Of a stretch of DNA of 64,000 nucleotides, positions 1 to 12,364 are shown in pieces; position 1 is the stretch's first letter, and the number at the start of each line of letters is the position of its first letter. This DNA is from Pyricularia pennisetigena (lineage: Eukaryota > Ascomycota > Sordariomycetes > Magnaporthales > Pyriculariaceae). Under the pieces are notes generated by a model. It was not told where the DNA came from, ran no database searches, and saw only the letters and a program-made list of their open reading frames with translations. The DNA lies in the NCBI RefSeq assembly GCF_004337985.1, contig NC_043741.1:4936140-5000139 (forward strand). The letters run 5' to 3'. The translations under genes were made by a program, and so were the position numbers.

Positions 1-950
1 ATGCTCCCGGGTGTGTCCTCCCGAAAACACCTGCAGGCCCCGCGTGATCAGGGCAGGGTATTTTTTCTTTGGTACTTGGGTTCTTTATGGTTCGACCCAG
101 TCTTTTTTTGGGTGGTGGTTTCCATTTTTGGTCCCTTTGGGCAAGCCTGCAGAGGAAGTAAAGAAGAAAAAAAAAAAAAAAAAAGACTTTTTAAAAAGAC
201 GTCGAAACAATGGTAGCGAGGTTTAGGTTTAGCTCAAGCACGAACTGCTTTCCTACTCTGTGCTCCAAGTTCCAGATCACTGCTTCCCACCCCTCGTATC
301 CAAGTACCATGGTATTGATTTCAACGGGCTTGCACAGTAGAGTGCTCCTTCCTTTTGCGCATACACCCCCCCTTCCCTTGTCGCAATAGGCACGAGAAAA
401 ATAATCGCCACCAAACCGGAACCGCTCGACTCTTGGGTCACGATTCGTTCCGATCCTGAGCCCATTGTTTGCAAAACAGCGGGTAGAAAGGATTGGGCCC
501 GAGGGGGCTGTTGCCTGTCAACGCGGTATGCCAGACTAGGGGAACTTGTGTGTCATTGGGGGGGACTCGATTGACGTCGAATGCACGTGTTTTTATAGCA
601 AAGCATGCCGAGAGGAATCCCGGGTGGGGAAACACGCCATCCTGACATAATAATTAACCACTGTTGAAAAACCCGGCTAATAGGATTTTTTTACATGCCT
701 TGCTAAGTTTTGGGGTATAACACTCGTGCTGTTAGGTCAAGAATTGGCTTTTCCCCACAGGGACGCGGATTGCTGGACTGGATCTGCTACCACCACGACC
801 GGTACATTGAACATTCTGGTTTCGAACAGGGTCGCTTAGATCAGTGCATGATTGCTGCATGTGGCATCTTGGCTTGCTCGGGCAGGATGCGCACCACGGC
901 GCTGATCATATCGAGAAGAAGAAAGCACTCGGGGGTTTTAGGGAGCCCTT

Positions 951-992
<42 letters not shown>

Positions 993-3900
993 NNNNNNNN
1001 NNNTCCCCGGAAAGTTTGATTGCCGTTCCCCGGGGGTTCGTGGTGGAGACCTGCCGGCCGGAAATTAGGAGAGAAAAAAAAAGGGAGAAAAAAAAGAGGG
1101 CATAAGGACAAGTCGATATCGTCAGACTAGCCGTATGTGTCGATGCGGTCTACCCGGTGACCTCGGCCTGCTAGTCATCGAGTCATCCGGAATTAAGTCA
1201 GCACTAGTCAAGGGGTCGATGTTTTTTTTTTTCTTTATCTCTTCAATTTTAAGCTCATTCCATGCCTAACTGACATCTGACTTTCCATTCTTTCAAAACC
1301 AGGGAAAGGAAATAATGGGGAAGATCTCCCCTCGAATACAAAATACCCGAAACCGGTCAGAGCTACCCGTCAAATCCCTGGGAAAATGATATCTGTAGAG
1401 TATCTAAACGTGAGGGAACCCTGTTTTTTTTTTTGTTTTTGTCAGGTTCCACAATATTTGGTTTGTTTAGTGGTTAAATTCCAACGCTAGGCAAAAGCTA
1501 ACTGGCAAGTCTTGGCGTCCTCGCTGCTGAAGAACATTTGGTTATGCTCCCCGATGACGTTTTGACGATACCACTGCAACGTTAAATCCACCCTCTTTTC
1601 CCACGTCATCGGCACGTCTTCCGAAGCCCTGACGGGGGGTCCAATTTGTTTATTTTCTTGTCCAAAATCAACAAGTTGCACACGTTTGGTTGGTCCCATA
1701 CAAACATGACCTGTCATAAGAGCCTTGACCTCCACAGAGCACGACATTCAATATTGAGTTTTTCTGCAGTGGCTCTCATGCTAAAGCTTGTAAAGGGGTG
1801 CAAGTGAGATAATACCCTGCCTAGAGTAAACCCCCTCAAAAAAAACCAAATACACCCATAACGGCAAATCACCCACAAGCTTGGCACTGCAGAGTAGCAA
1901 CGGTGCGCTGGCAGTCGTTACATTAAACCCTGAGCATCTTTGGTCCGTTTGCCTGTCTCTTCGCCATTGAAAAAGCAGCCCTCCTCCTGCCCTGATCGTG
2001 TCGAGAACCTCTTCCCCCCCGGACGAATCTCTCCGGGTGTGCTACACTGCGGCTTGGATGGCATCGGATGCTTCCCAAGGGTCTCTGTTTCTTTGAATTG
2101 CTCTTTTTTTTGGTTACATTCGCTTGCACATTACTTTTGACTTTTTGCTGATCCGGCCTGGCGGTAGGGATGCACTATGTCACCCGGCTGTCATTCTCTT
2201 TTTATTTTTATTTTCTTTCTTTCTTTTTTATATTTGCGCTGCGCACCTGCGTCACTTGCTTCCAAGGGACCCGTATGCGACGGAACCGACGCAGTATTTG
2301 CATGGTACACGATAGCTTGGCGAATATTCTCAACATGCCACAGACCGCCCCATGTTTAGTCTTCGGGGGACAAACGTCAGCTGCGAACCGTGTTCTGGGA
2401 AACAAAACCTGGAAGACCGCGCTTGCTCGATCGATATCTCTTCGTGGTGACTGTTGGAATGGCCGTGGCAATCGAAAAGTCCGCAAATCTGCAAATCCGC
2501 TGCTTCAAACTAACAGCTGTGACTGAGAAACTGTGTTTATTCCATGAACTATATACTTTTGACTTAGGCTTATATTGTCTCTTGCGAAGCTTTTTATTAG
2601 CTGTGTTATTCTGGCATATTTGAAAGAAAAAGAAAAAGTGGAGAGTAGTTCCAACTAAATGGTAACTTTAATGGATATAATCATATAATAAATAGTTCCT
2701 TGGTCATTTCATCTTATTTTTCCTTTGTTCCCAATCAGATTTGCTCATCATTCTAAACAGTCGCTCCTTTTTTTTTCCACCTGACAAAAGTTCCCTAGAC
2801 AGGCCAGGACGCAGTTCATCACGACCCTTTCTATTCTTTTCTAACCTTCTAATCAGCCCAATCAAAGGGAAAGCGACACTGGGGCGTCGGCTCGGTATAT
2901 GGAAGCCCGAAAGCTTCAAAGGGGGAGAGACCTTTACCAAAGCAGACGGCCTCAGCCTTGCCAAAAAGCTCAAGGAAACCGACCCCAGTGTGCCAGCTGA
3001 TATAGTCCCCACCGCTAGCCTCCCTCCTCAAATCATCGGCGCTGTCCAGGGTTGCTACTTCAACCCCGAGGTCTTTTCTTTGACCCCGCCGAATAGGGGT
3101 CCCGCCATTGGAGAGGCCTTTGGTGTACGTAATAATAGAACGGACAGGTGGCAAAGGGTAGTTTTTATGCCGGCGTGCTTTTGTGCCTACCAAAGGCCAC
3201 ACTTATTATAAGTTTATAACAGTAATACCGGGAGATTGATTGTCATTGACAACCACTCTAGGCTTTTGCGTCTTGGATACGAGATTTCTATGGTCTTGGT
3301 AATGAGAAATCTGACTTGTCACAAAAAAACAAAACAAGGTTAGAACGCCCGTCAGTTTACGCTCTTTGCCTTTAGTCTTTTTTTCTTCTCACACCCCCGT
3401 ATTTTGCTACCTTTATTTTCGTACTATATCAGTCGGGAGAGTAGAGCAGATAGCGGGCCATCAAGCGACAGGCCAACTGCAGCAAGACAGACTTTTGGGA
3501 CCTTGACCTTGATCCCAGGGGGGTTTGAGAACCCCCCCTCCCCACCACGGTCCAGACCGTCCCTATCGGCCCTTGTCCCTTGCGTCTATCTTGCTTGCCT
3601 TTAGACTAGAACGTGCTCAGCACTGCGCATGCAGGCGTATAACGTCGGAAAACCACTACCTTCCTTTTGCAGCAATAGCCGCTTATCGAGAACCACAAAA
3701 GCCGTACGAGCCCCCGATCAGGGGTTTTTTTATTTTTATTTTTCCGTTTATTCTGGCCATGAACTGTGTTGTTTTTCTCTTTTGTTTTGGTTCCTTCGGA
3801 GCCACCCGCCCGCCCGCAAACTTGGCCGGTTTAGGTATGGACCTGAAGGCTCGTCCCAGGTGTCGTCAGGGTCGAGGCCGAGGCCGGGTCGAGGCCGATT

Positions 3901-4896
3901 GGTGCGTCGCGGCTACTCCTGATGTTTCTGATGGGTTGGCCAGCCAGGGGGGCAGACGCGGTGTGTTGAGATGAAGACATCATCTAGCGTGGCCCTGCAT
4001 AAACTTTCTCGGTTCCGTGCTTCCAAGGGAGTATCGTAAAATGCTGGCGCTTGCGGTACGCGATAGCTAAATCGGTCAAGAAAGCAGGAAAAAAGGCATT
4101 TGAGCAAGAGAGCCATAGACGTTTGAGCTTGACAATGGCTGGTTTGAATTTCGGGCGGCCAGAACACGCACGTTGCTCTTGGTTTTGAAACCAAAAAGTC
4201 TATCGATATTACACGAATCAGCCCGCAAATTCGACAAAAAGTAATTAATATAATCGACACACTCTCGGTACGAGGCTGAAGATGAAAAATAAAAGCAATT
4301 AATGATAGTGTATGTAATCTTAGGGTATGCAAAGAATAACAGTCTCCTAAGGATGCGTGGAAGCGGTTTGAGTTGAGTGGGCTACGTATATCATTATCGA
4401 CCCAATTCAATTGGAAAAGGAGTGACCCCTTATTCCAAGATGTCTCGTTTGCGGCAGCTTCTCGTTCTGAATTGTAGGATACAAAACCAACCTTATGGAG
4501 GGAGTGAAAAAACCATATCAAAGCGCAGTTGTGAGCATCTAGTTAATTCATCGGGGACCTTGAAAAGTTCTCAGGGGAAGGGACTGGGCAATTAAGCCAA
4601 TTCGCCAAAAGCTCTACACGCCTTGGGCCTTTTTTTCTTTGTATCATTTATCAAATTTATTCTTGGCCAGGTAGTGACTGTGAGCACCAATGTGCGTGTC
4701 TATAATACTGTACATTCCTCGCTGCATCTCCCTGAAAAAACACAACCTCGAAGGGGGAGTGACCTCCCAGATCTAGCAACATGGGAAAATCTCGTAGTCG
4801 AATCTCAAGAACCGGCTGGCCACCACCACCACCACCACCATAGCGAGATCGAATACCAAACAAAAGAAAAACCATCTATCCCCAGAACATGACGAC
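1..4896. other. Gene-free stretch with homopolymer tracts and a small gap
   Basis: I find no convincing gene on either strand. The open frames here are short, start at non-ATG codons, or consist of Phe/Lys runs made by T/A tracts. The longest one, on the minus strand at about 3913-4521, opens with TTG and resembles no family I know. The stretch holds an A tract near 170-184, a 40-base T tract (953-992) ending in a gap of 11 N, several shorter T tracts, and a CAC microsatellite at 4821-4840 just past the end of the antiporter gene. Confidence 0.6.
953..1003. repeat. Poly-T tract running into an assembly gap
   Basis: Forty consecutive T (953-992) are followed by 11 N (993-1003). The gap most likely marks a homopolymer that reads could not span, so its true length is unknown. 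Confidence 0.9.
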
Positions 4897-5592
4897 TCAG
4901 CCCAGCTTCTGCAAGCTGGTAGCCCGAAGACGGGCGCGGATCTTCTCCTCCTCGATGGGATCGACGTCCTCCTCCCAGTTCTGACGGGCCCTCTCGTCGA
5001 CGGGCGTCTTGGGCACGTCGGCCGGAGCAAACATGACAGTTTCGGGCTGCTGTTGCTGCTGCTGCCGCCGCTGATGCGGGTAGCCGTTGTTCGCGATGGG
5101 GAGCCCGTCGACGCGCTGGCCGTTGAACAGCACAGTGCGGCGGTTGTAGCGCACGGCGGCGGCGGCGTTGGCGGCGTCCTGCGGGAGCACGGGCCGGCTG
5201 AAGCGGTTGTAGGCGACAAAGTAGTCGGGCTCGGCGCTGTCGACGCGGGCGTTGGCGGGCGGGGCCACGGCGGCCGACTTGCGGCGCAGCTGCACCGCGT
5301 CGTCGGTGATGGGCCGCACGCCGTAGAAGCGGTACAGGAAGTCGAGCGCCGGGATGGACAGCCCGTGCACCACGATGGAGAAGAGCACCAGGAAGTACAC
5401 GGACGGCACCAGCGCCTTGAGCATGTCGTCGCTGGCCACGTCGCCCGTCTCGCCCACCTTGGGGAAGAGGTGCTTGGTGTGCTCGACGTAGAAGACTGCG
5501 CCGACTCCGATGGGGCCGAACTGTGGGGGGGGATTTTGTTAGGTTTGGTCTTTTGTTGGGTACTTTTTTTCAGGAGGGACCAAAAAAAAAAG

Positions 5593-5623
<31 letters not shown>

Positions 5624-7143
5624 AAAAAAGAAAAAAAACTTACGTAGCCCATAAACAGCGCCTCCTTCCATCCAGACACGCAGCTCGGCATGGCCTTGTA
5701 CGTGGCAAAGATGGCCGGGATGCGGCGCAACAGCAGCACCATGAAGCTGAGGCCGATGAGGCGCGGGACGGTGATGCCCGTTCCGTCCGGGTCGTGGAAC
5801 TTGGACCAGGGCATGATGACGCCGACGTACATGAAGCCGGTGAAGTTGAGCAGGACGTCGATGCACGAGTTGACCTCGTCGTGGCGCTCCTCGGTCTCGG
5901 CCAGGTACTCGCCGTCCCAGTTGAGGCCGATGCCGGCGCAGACGCAGGCCAGCAGGTCGTTGGTGCCGAGCGTGCCGGCCGTGCCGATGATGAACATGGC
6001 CATGGCCACGGGGAACAGGAGGTAGCTCTCGCCGTCCACCCACCTCCTGCGCAGGCAGACCTTGATGACCCGGCAGCCGCCGTACCCGACCACGGCCCCG
6101 TAGACGGCCGACAGGAGGATCGTGTACAGCCACGTCTCGAGCAGCCAGTCCCTCATGGCGGCCCCGATGCCGCCGTCGAGCCGGCCAATGTCGCCCGCGC
6201 GCCTCAGCAGCCTGTGCGCGGCCTCGGACGGCGTCAGCACCAGGCCCGGGAACTCGGTGTTGCGCATCAGGTAGGTGGCCAGCATCAGGAAGGGGAAGCC
6301 GAAGCCGTCGTTGGCGCCGGCCTCGGCGCTGATGATCTCACGCAGCGGTCGCGACACGTACTTGTCGGCAAAGGGGCCCTTGGCCACGGCCTGGCTGAGC
6401 ACGGGATCCGTCGCCGTGAGGCAGGCCCCGATCACGAGGCTGGCCAGCAGCGTGAGCTTGGGGATCGTGGCCATCAGGCACGCCGTGGTGCACAGCCAAG
6501 AGATAGCCATGGTCGGCAGCAGGAGCATGGCCATGTCCTTCCACTTGGTGAGCACGTACTTGGCCGGGAGCTGGTAGCCCGCGATGACCAGCTGCACCGA
6601 GATCATGACCCTCATGAACCCGAGCGTAATCTCGCTCTTGTCCTGCTCACTCAGCGAGCCGGGGCCCCAGCGCGTGTTGTCCAGCAGTTTGGCCGCCACC
6701 GGTCCAAGCGCGATGCCAACCAACATGGCCGGGACTGTTGCGTGGTTTGCCGAGTGGCATCTTGTTAGACCCCGAACCAAGACTTGGATCGTTTCGACGG
6801 AGGGGAGGGGGTCCAAAAATATAGAACTTACGAGCCTCGCCGAGATACCATTTCTGCTTGATGAGAACAGAAAACAGTCCGTAGATGATGGTGAAAGCAC
6901 CTAAAGGGCAATGACACAGTTAACATACAAAAGGATCCAAGTGTGAGTGTGGCACAGTTGGCTTGGCTGCAGAAGCTTCTTCGTCATCATCCGCCTCTCC
7001 AAGTTGGTGGTTGGTATGACGGGTTTTTGGTGTGGACAAAGGCGCGGGCGTGGGGGGGGGGGGGGNNNNNNNNNNNNNNNNNNNNGATGCATACCAAGCA
7101 CCGCAAGGACAATGTTCAACTCGATAGGGTTGAGAGTCGGCAT
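4897..7143 (-). CDS. Na+/H+ antiporter, fungal Nha1/Sod2 (CPA1) type
   Basis: This is a plasma-membrane-type sodium (potassium)/proton exchanger of the Nha1/Sod2 family. I model four exons: 7143-7095, 6900-6832, 6734-5644 and 5520-4897, giving 610 residues. Donors are GTATGC, GTAAGT and GTAAGT; a TCTAAC branch point precedes the second acceptor. The start MPTLNPIELNIV leads straight into the first helix. Hydrophobic segments fill residues 1 to about 430. The family signature residues are present as TDPVLS and, after a short gap, the A-E-A-G-A-N-D-G stretch, whose Asp belongs to the ion path in the family. The hydrophilic tail is only about 130 residues and carries a short Gln run, so it is shorter than in yeast Nha1. 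Intron 1 contains a 20-base N gap and intron 3 a 45-base T-rich tract. Family assignment is firm; the ion preference is inferred. Confidence 0.9.
7066..7085. other. Assembly gap inside antiporter intron 1
   Basis: Twenty N follow a run of 14 G (7052-7065). The gap lies wholly within the first intron of the antiporter gene, so the protein is not affected. Confidence 0.95.
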
Positions 7144-8300
7144 GTTGAACTATCTTTTCTTTTTTTTTTCTTGAGAAAAAAAAAGCTTTTTGTCCTCGAG
7201 TCGGATTCCTCTTTTGAGGCTCTGAAGAAAAGTCCTGACTAAAGAGTAAGATGCATTATCAGAGAGAGAGTCCACCGTATTTAGATCCCACAGTAGGACA
7301 TGTAATTGCTTCAAGCCCGGCAGAAAAAAAAAGTAATAGTGACACTAGCGAGGTGTAACCATTTCGATCTGCGTAGATGGCCTGTCGAGGAGGGTCTGGG
7401 CCAAGAAGCTAGGTGGGTGAGGGACAAGAGTGACCACGTACGCTAGGCTGGACAGAGAGACACAAAGAACTATCTGTCGTCCTCGATCCGGCAAAGATCA
7501 AAAAAACCAACACCCCGTCGAGGTGGTACGAGTTCGATGCCCAGAAACTGCCGAGGCACGTGGGCGGAACCGTCAAACAAGGAAATGAAGATCCGCAACC
7601 AAGAGGAAGCAACAAGAGTGAGGCAAGATGGTAGGGGACAGAAAAAAAAAGCTTATGATAGAAAGGAAAAATCTTGAACCACCGGGGCCAAGAATTCGTG
7701 AAAAAGAAGATGGGGTGTTTAAAAAAATAACAGAGAAAAAAAACAAGATAAGCGAAGAGTACCTAGAAAGGAAAAAAAAAAAAAGAAATAAAGGGCTTGG
7801 TAACTCTTGCTAAACCAAAAGGAAATAGAAAGGAGAAGCCGTGACAAAAGCCTTCATCTCACCCGGAAATACAAAGAGGAAAGCGAGCCAGACAAGTCAA
7901 CGGGTTCCATGAGGACTTATAAGGGCTGCACGGTTGCCGTTATACCAGCCAGCCAGTTGGCATAACACATGCCCTGTATCGATCATGGAGAGAAAAGGGG
8001 GGGTCTGTCCTCCCACGCCAACTAGATCCAGAAGATAAAAAAAAATGCGGGTTTTCTTTTGGTTGTGTTTTGCGTTGGGTTCGTCGAGCAAATGGAGACA
8101 CACGTAGTCAATCAGTTCGTGGCTTCGGAACTCCAAACGGCATCCGCTGTTTCGATGGAACCATGACGAACGGGGGGATGGACCCGAAGTCGCCACTTTT
8201 TTTTTGGGTTCAGCAGTGACTGTAGGTAGTACTACCGTGTCTGACCTGGGATATCAAGAAGATCGTATCTACAAGGGGAAACAGAATGGTGAAAATAGAG

Positions 8301-8326
8301 AAAAAAAAAAAAAAAAAAAAAAAAAA
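8301..8326. repeat. Poly-A tract, 26 bases
   Basis: Twenty-six uninterrupted A in intergenic DNA. It is one of many long homopolymers in this window. Confidence 0.9.
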
Positions 8327-9702
8327 TCTGAAAGCAAAAAAATAAGCAAGTTTGTCCGGGCAATAGGGGTGGGACTCCACCGCTTCGACGGGGATCCAAG
8401 TCTGGAGTGTAACTCCTGGAGACAATCGGAGACTTTTCGCGGCTTGATGGTCGTCTACTTGTCAGAGCTCACTGCAGCGTACATAGTTACTCAAGGTGCT
8501 CAAGTACCGGCGCCAGCTGCTCGGAAAACGGCAACGCAACCGCAGCGCCAAGGCTGGAAATCTAGGCATAGGCTTAGCAGACCAGGATCAGCGCTTCAGC
8601 CTTGTTTCTGCCATTGGTTGGAAAGCCCTGATACTCGATCCCCTTGTTTGGATGGCGTCTGCTCTGATAGTAGTTTAATTCGACGGGCGCTGCGGTTTGT
8701 GCTTTGGGGGGGTTTTCTGTTGAAATTCTCCGTTGATTGATTCTCATTTCTCAAAAGGGGATTGCCGTTTTCCGAATTGAGGTCGGAGACAAAAAAAAAA
8801 ATCAACAACCATCACATCAAAAGGTCCAACCAAAGATGATAGATAGTACACCACCAACCATCCCGCGCTCCCAACACGTCTCGTCCAGCTATCAAATCCC
8901 ACCAAAGTCAAGCCCGCGGCGCCAAGTACGCTTGCTTTGATGTGAATCAAGGGCGGCATCTTGGCTGGTCTTGGGCAATTTCTCCTGGACGAGTCTCTTG
9001 CGAAAATCTCAAAGGCATCTTGTTACGGCCAAGGCCTTGGCCCCGATAATCTCTTGTTTCTTTTGGTTAGCACACGCCGAATTGCTGACCCGATCCCGGA
9101 TTGCAGCGGCGCCGAGAAATCCACCTCAGCGCCGAGACATCCACTCCAGCGCCACTTGCACCCCCGGGAAGGGACCCAAGGGCTCGTGCGCCAAGCGGCC
9201 AAGTCTCTCTTTTCGCCGTCAAAGAGAAGGAAAAAAAAAAAAAAAAAAAGTCAATTGCGCATACAATGCAATTGTGTGCATTGAGCTCCCAAGCATCAAT
9301 TTCATAAATATTTCTGTCATTGGGGATCGAAAAAATTACAAAGAATGGCAATGAAAAACTTGGTCATATAATCAACAAAGAGCACGATCAAGGAAATCCC
9401 ATCCCCATTTATGGCATTTTACCATTCGCATCATGACTGAGGTGCGGGATTCTTGTGGGGCCAAAGTATCCAGCTCGGATCCACCTATATTTTGATTGTT
9501 TTTTCTTCGGCTGGTGGGTTGTTAGCGACAAGCGGAGCCTCGAGTCCTGATGTTGCAATCCTTTGCTGCTCTCGACTTTTCCCCATCACATTTGGTTTGG
9601 ATACTGATAAGAAAACAACAGAAAATTCACCAAAAACAACAAGTTCGGTCTGATCAAATCAAAATAGTCTTGATCCATCCCATCATATGGATCACTGACA
9701 AC

Positions 9703-9851
9703 NNNNNNNNNNNNNNNNNNNNNNNNNNNNNNNNNNNNNNNNNNNNNNNNNNNNNNNNNNNNNNNNNNNNNNNNNNNNNNNNNNNNNNNNNNNNNNNNNN
9801 NNNNNNNNNNNNNNNNNNNNNNNNNNNNNNNNNNNNNNNNNNNNNNNNNNN
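9703..9851. other. Assembly gap of 149 N
   Basis: This is the longest gap in the window. It falls in intergenic DNA and is not next to a homopolymer, unlike the other three gaps. Confidence 0.95.
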
Positions 9852-11188
9852 ATAGCATTGGGTTCCTGCAGAACCCGTCACGACCTCAACAGTCCTGACG
9901 TCAAAGGGGAAAGAGGTGCTTGACAGGATGGATGAGACGGAGCGAAACCAGTGTGTTCGTGACGACGCCTTGGTGCCAAGATGATTCCCCTGTCCATCAC
10001 CGAACACGGAGCCCTTGGCTTGGTACAGTGATACGGATAGATAAGTCTGTCTGCCCGTTCTGATAAAGGTTGAATGTATTGTTGTAGCTGTGGTTTCAAG
10101 CCTGTTACGATTCCACTCTAAATTGTATCCAACAGTGCTTTTCTTCTCGGTGGCTTCCCCCCAACCCGTGCGACTGCTGAGCTCCTCGTCATTTGCTCCC
10201 ACGGGCCTAACAGTCGTATGCTGATCATGTCCCGAAATGGCGAGGGTTTGTTTGACGCTTTCTCCTTTCTTCTTTGTCCATTGACTGCTCGAGTCCGTGT
10301 CACATGTTGTATGGCAGGAGTTTGTTCTATCATGGCAAAACCTGCCTAATTTTGCTCGCCTGCTCTGTAGATTTCGTTCTATTCTGCCAGTGCTCTATTC
10401 TCGTTGACGAGCCTAGTCATATCAAAGCATACATACTAATAGCGGTACTAGGCCGTTGACCTGAGATAAAAAGGTGATAAAGACAGAAGCTAATCCATTG
10501 TAAGATCAGGGCGCATAAGAGGTGGGTGTATTAGGGACTGAATGATTATTAATAGCATAGATGTGAAAATTAACGAAAGCTATCAATCAGTATGCAGGGT
10601 AGCAACATTGGTGCAACAAGAATACTTCTTTTCTTTCCATTCTTCTCCACATTTGAATGTCCCGTGCTCAAGTCCAAAGTATCATTTGTGCTCCTGAATT
10701 CAAACCTTGATACACAATATATCAGTCTCAAGTCGAGTTTTTGAACAAAGAGACTTTGGCTAATTTTAGACCTGACGTACCGGTTATGTTGTTTTCCTTT
10801 ATTCGATATCATAGGCTTTTGGCCGTGATGGGATGACAAAGACCCACGGGTTCAAGGCTCTTTGTGTGATGTAAAAAGACCAGTTACAAAAACTAAGTTT
10901 CTGAGTCTGAACCAAGTTCTTTGTCCCGAGAATGAATATAACTCACAAGGACAGAACCACAGCTAAACATCAATGTCTTGACTCGGTGACAATCAAAAGT
11001 CTTTTACATATATTATCGTCACTTTTCTCTCTCCCTCGAGCTTCATTCGTTTTGCTTCCCCGTCCATTATTCTAATGTTATCTTTTCAAGGAAATCAGCA
11101 TACAGTTCAAGACTACAATTACCACGTCATTCATTCAAACCGACATCCCCAAACCATCCACTTCAGCCAACAACTCTAACAAGCTAAC

Positions 11189-12052
11189 ATGTTTGTACCA
11201 CTCATCTTCAGCGCCGTGAAGGGCGTCTGGAAAAAGAGCAAGGACAAGAAAAACCCCGGTGCGAAACCCAAAGCCCCCGTCGACATGCTCGCCATCCTCG
11301 ACTGGGTAATCTACGGCCTCCCCTTTCTCGTCGTCCTCTTCTCCGTCCTCGTGTTTGCCGGCTGCCTCGGCACCTCCCCCGGCATCCCGAACCTGCACCT
11401 CATCTCGCTGACCGAGGGCGACCTGAGCATCCGCGTAGGTTACTTCGGCATGTGCTTCGCGCGCACCAACGCCACCGTCGGGGAGGCCTGCGCCTCGACC
11501 GTGGGCCAGACGCCCGACGAGATGGCGTCGCGCGTACTCAAGGCCCCTTACCCCGCCGGCGCGCCGTCCCTGATCGCCACGGCCAGGGACCTGCAGCGCG
11601 ACATCCTGGCGCCGCTGTTCCCGGCCGTGGGCGTGGCGTTCATGGCCGCGCTCGGCGTGCTGGGCGGACTGTGGCGGCTGCGCCGCGCCGGCAGGACGTC
11701 CGAGCCGACCTACTGGCGGCTGCGCCGCGCGGCCCTGGCGCTGCTGTTTGCGGCCGTCGCGCTCGCCCTCATGTCGGCCCTGGCCACCACCCAGACCGTC
11801 GCCGCCGTCAGGTGGGGCGTGACCGAGGCGCAAGGCCCCGCGAGCGGCGTGTCCAGGACCGCCGCGCGTGGGCAGGCCGTCGAGGCTCTGCAGTGGGTCA
11901 CCGCCGTGTTCATGGCCGTCTTTGCCGTGCGCCTGGCCGCCGTGTATCGCAACCCGACCTCGGCTGGCATTGCCATCCAGGACGTCGAGATGGGTCCGAG
12001 GGAGGACTACCACGGTCAGAGGAACCGTGCGTCTTCCATGTACTCGAGGTGA
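11189..12052 (+). CDS. Fig1-like four-helix membrane protein (Ca2+ regulator, claudin-like)
   Basis: A single exon of 287 residues. It has a basic cytosolic N-terminus, a first membrane helix at about 35-57, and an extracellular loop with the Gly-Cys-Leu-Gly-Thr-Ser turn and the VGYFGMCF stretch that marks the Fig1 domain. Three more helices follow at about 146-168, 183-202 and 232-255. In yeast Fig1 aids low-affinity Ca2+ uptake and membrane fusion during mating; filamentous homologues affect growth and sexual development. I infer the same type of role at the plasma membrane. The stop codon TGA lies inside a perfect donor GTGAGT (12049-12054), and an acceptor CTTTCAG at 12137-12143 would add about 46 residues, so the C-terminus is uncertain. 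A pyrimidine-rich leader precedes the ATG. Confidence 0.8.
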   Translation: MFVPLIFSAVKGVWKKSKDKKNPGAKPKAPVDMLAILDWVIYGLPFLVVLFSVLVFAGCLGTSPGIPNLHLISLTEGDLSIRVGYFGMCFARTNATVGEACASTVGQTPDEMASRVLKAPYPAGAPSLIATARDLQRDILAPLFPAVGVAFMAALGVLGGLWRLRRAGRTSEPTYWRLRRAALALLFAAVALALMSALATTQTVAAVRWGVTEAQGPASGVSRTAARGQAVEALQWVTAVFMAVFAVRLAAVYRNPTSAGIAIQDVEMGPREDYHGQRNRASSMYSR

Positions 12053-12364
12053 GTTCCTGAAAACTTAAAATTCAAGTATAACGCCGTGGTTGATTTTGAT
12101 TCTGCATTCGCCAAAAGTCTGTTTTCCTTGGTTTGGCTTTCAGCGGCTTTGGGGGTACGCATATGGCTAGCGTCGTCCACATATTGCTGTTCAACATCAG
12201 TTGCAAATTGTATTATTATAATATCGTTACCGTGTCTCATCAAATAGTCAGCGCACAAAGGTCCCGTGAATCTCGCGCCCATGCCTAATCAAATTTTGTC
12301 ATCCCGCCATCTCAGGTGACACCTGTGTTGCTGGTAGTGTGATTTGTACCCAAATAGAATACCG
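12053..12364. other. Short spacer between convergent genes
   Basis: This 312-base spacer separates the ends of the Fig1-like gene (plus) and the GT90 gene (minus). I see no separate gene. Its left part could be a 3' intron and terminal exon of the Fig1-like gene. Confidence 0.6.

Larger units (their letters stand above)
7144..11188. other. 4 kb intergenic DNA with poly-A tracts and a 149-base gap
   Basis: No gene is supported between the divergent antiporter and the Fig1-like gene. The open frames are low-complexity or overlap on both strands without a plausible start. The stretch contains a 26-base A tract (8301-8326), a shorter one near 9231-9249, and a gap of N at 9703-9851. A very small gene or RNA in this stretch could have escaped me. 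Confidence 0.55.

Noticed and set aside
3913..4521. 202-codon minus-strand frame
   Set aside because: It opens with a TTG, has its first ATG far inside, and resembles no protein family.
5053..6768. 571-codon plus-strand open frame opposite the antiporter
   Set aside because: It is the antisense shadow of the antiporter exons, rich in Gly, Ala, Val and His, and includes a Lys run from the intron homopolymer.
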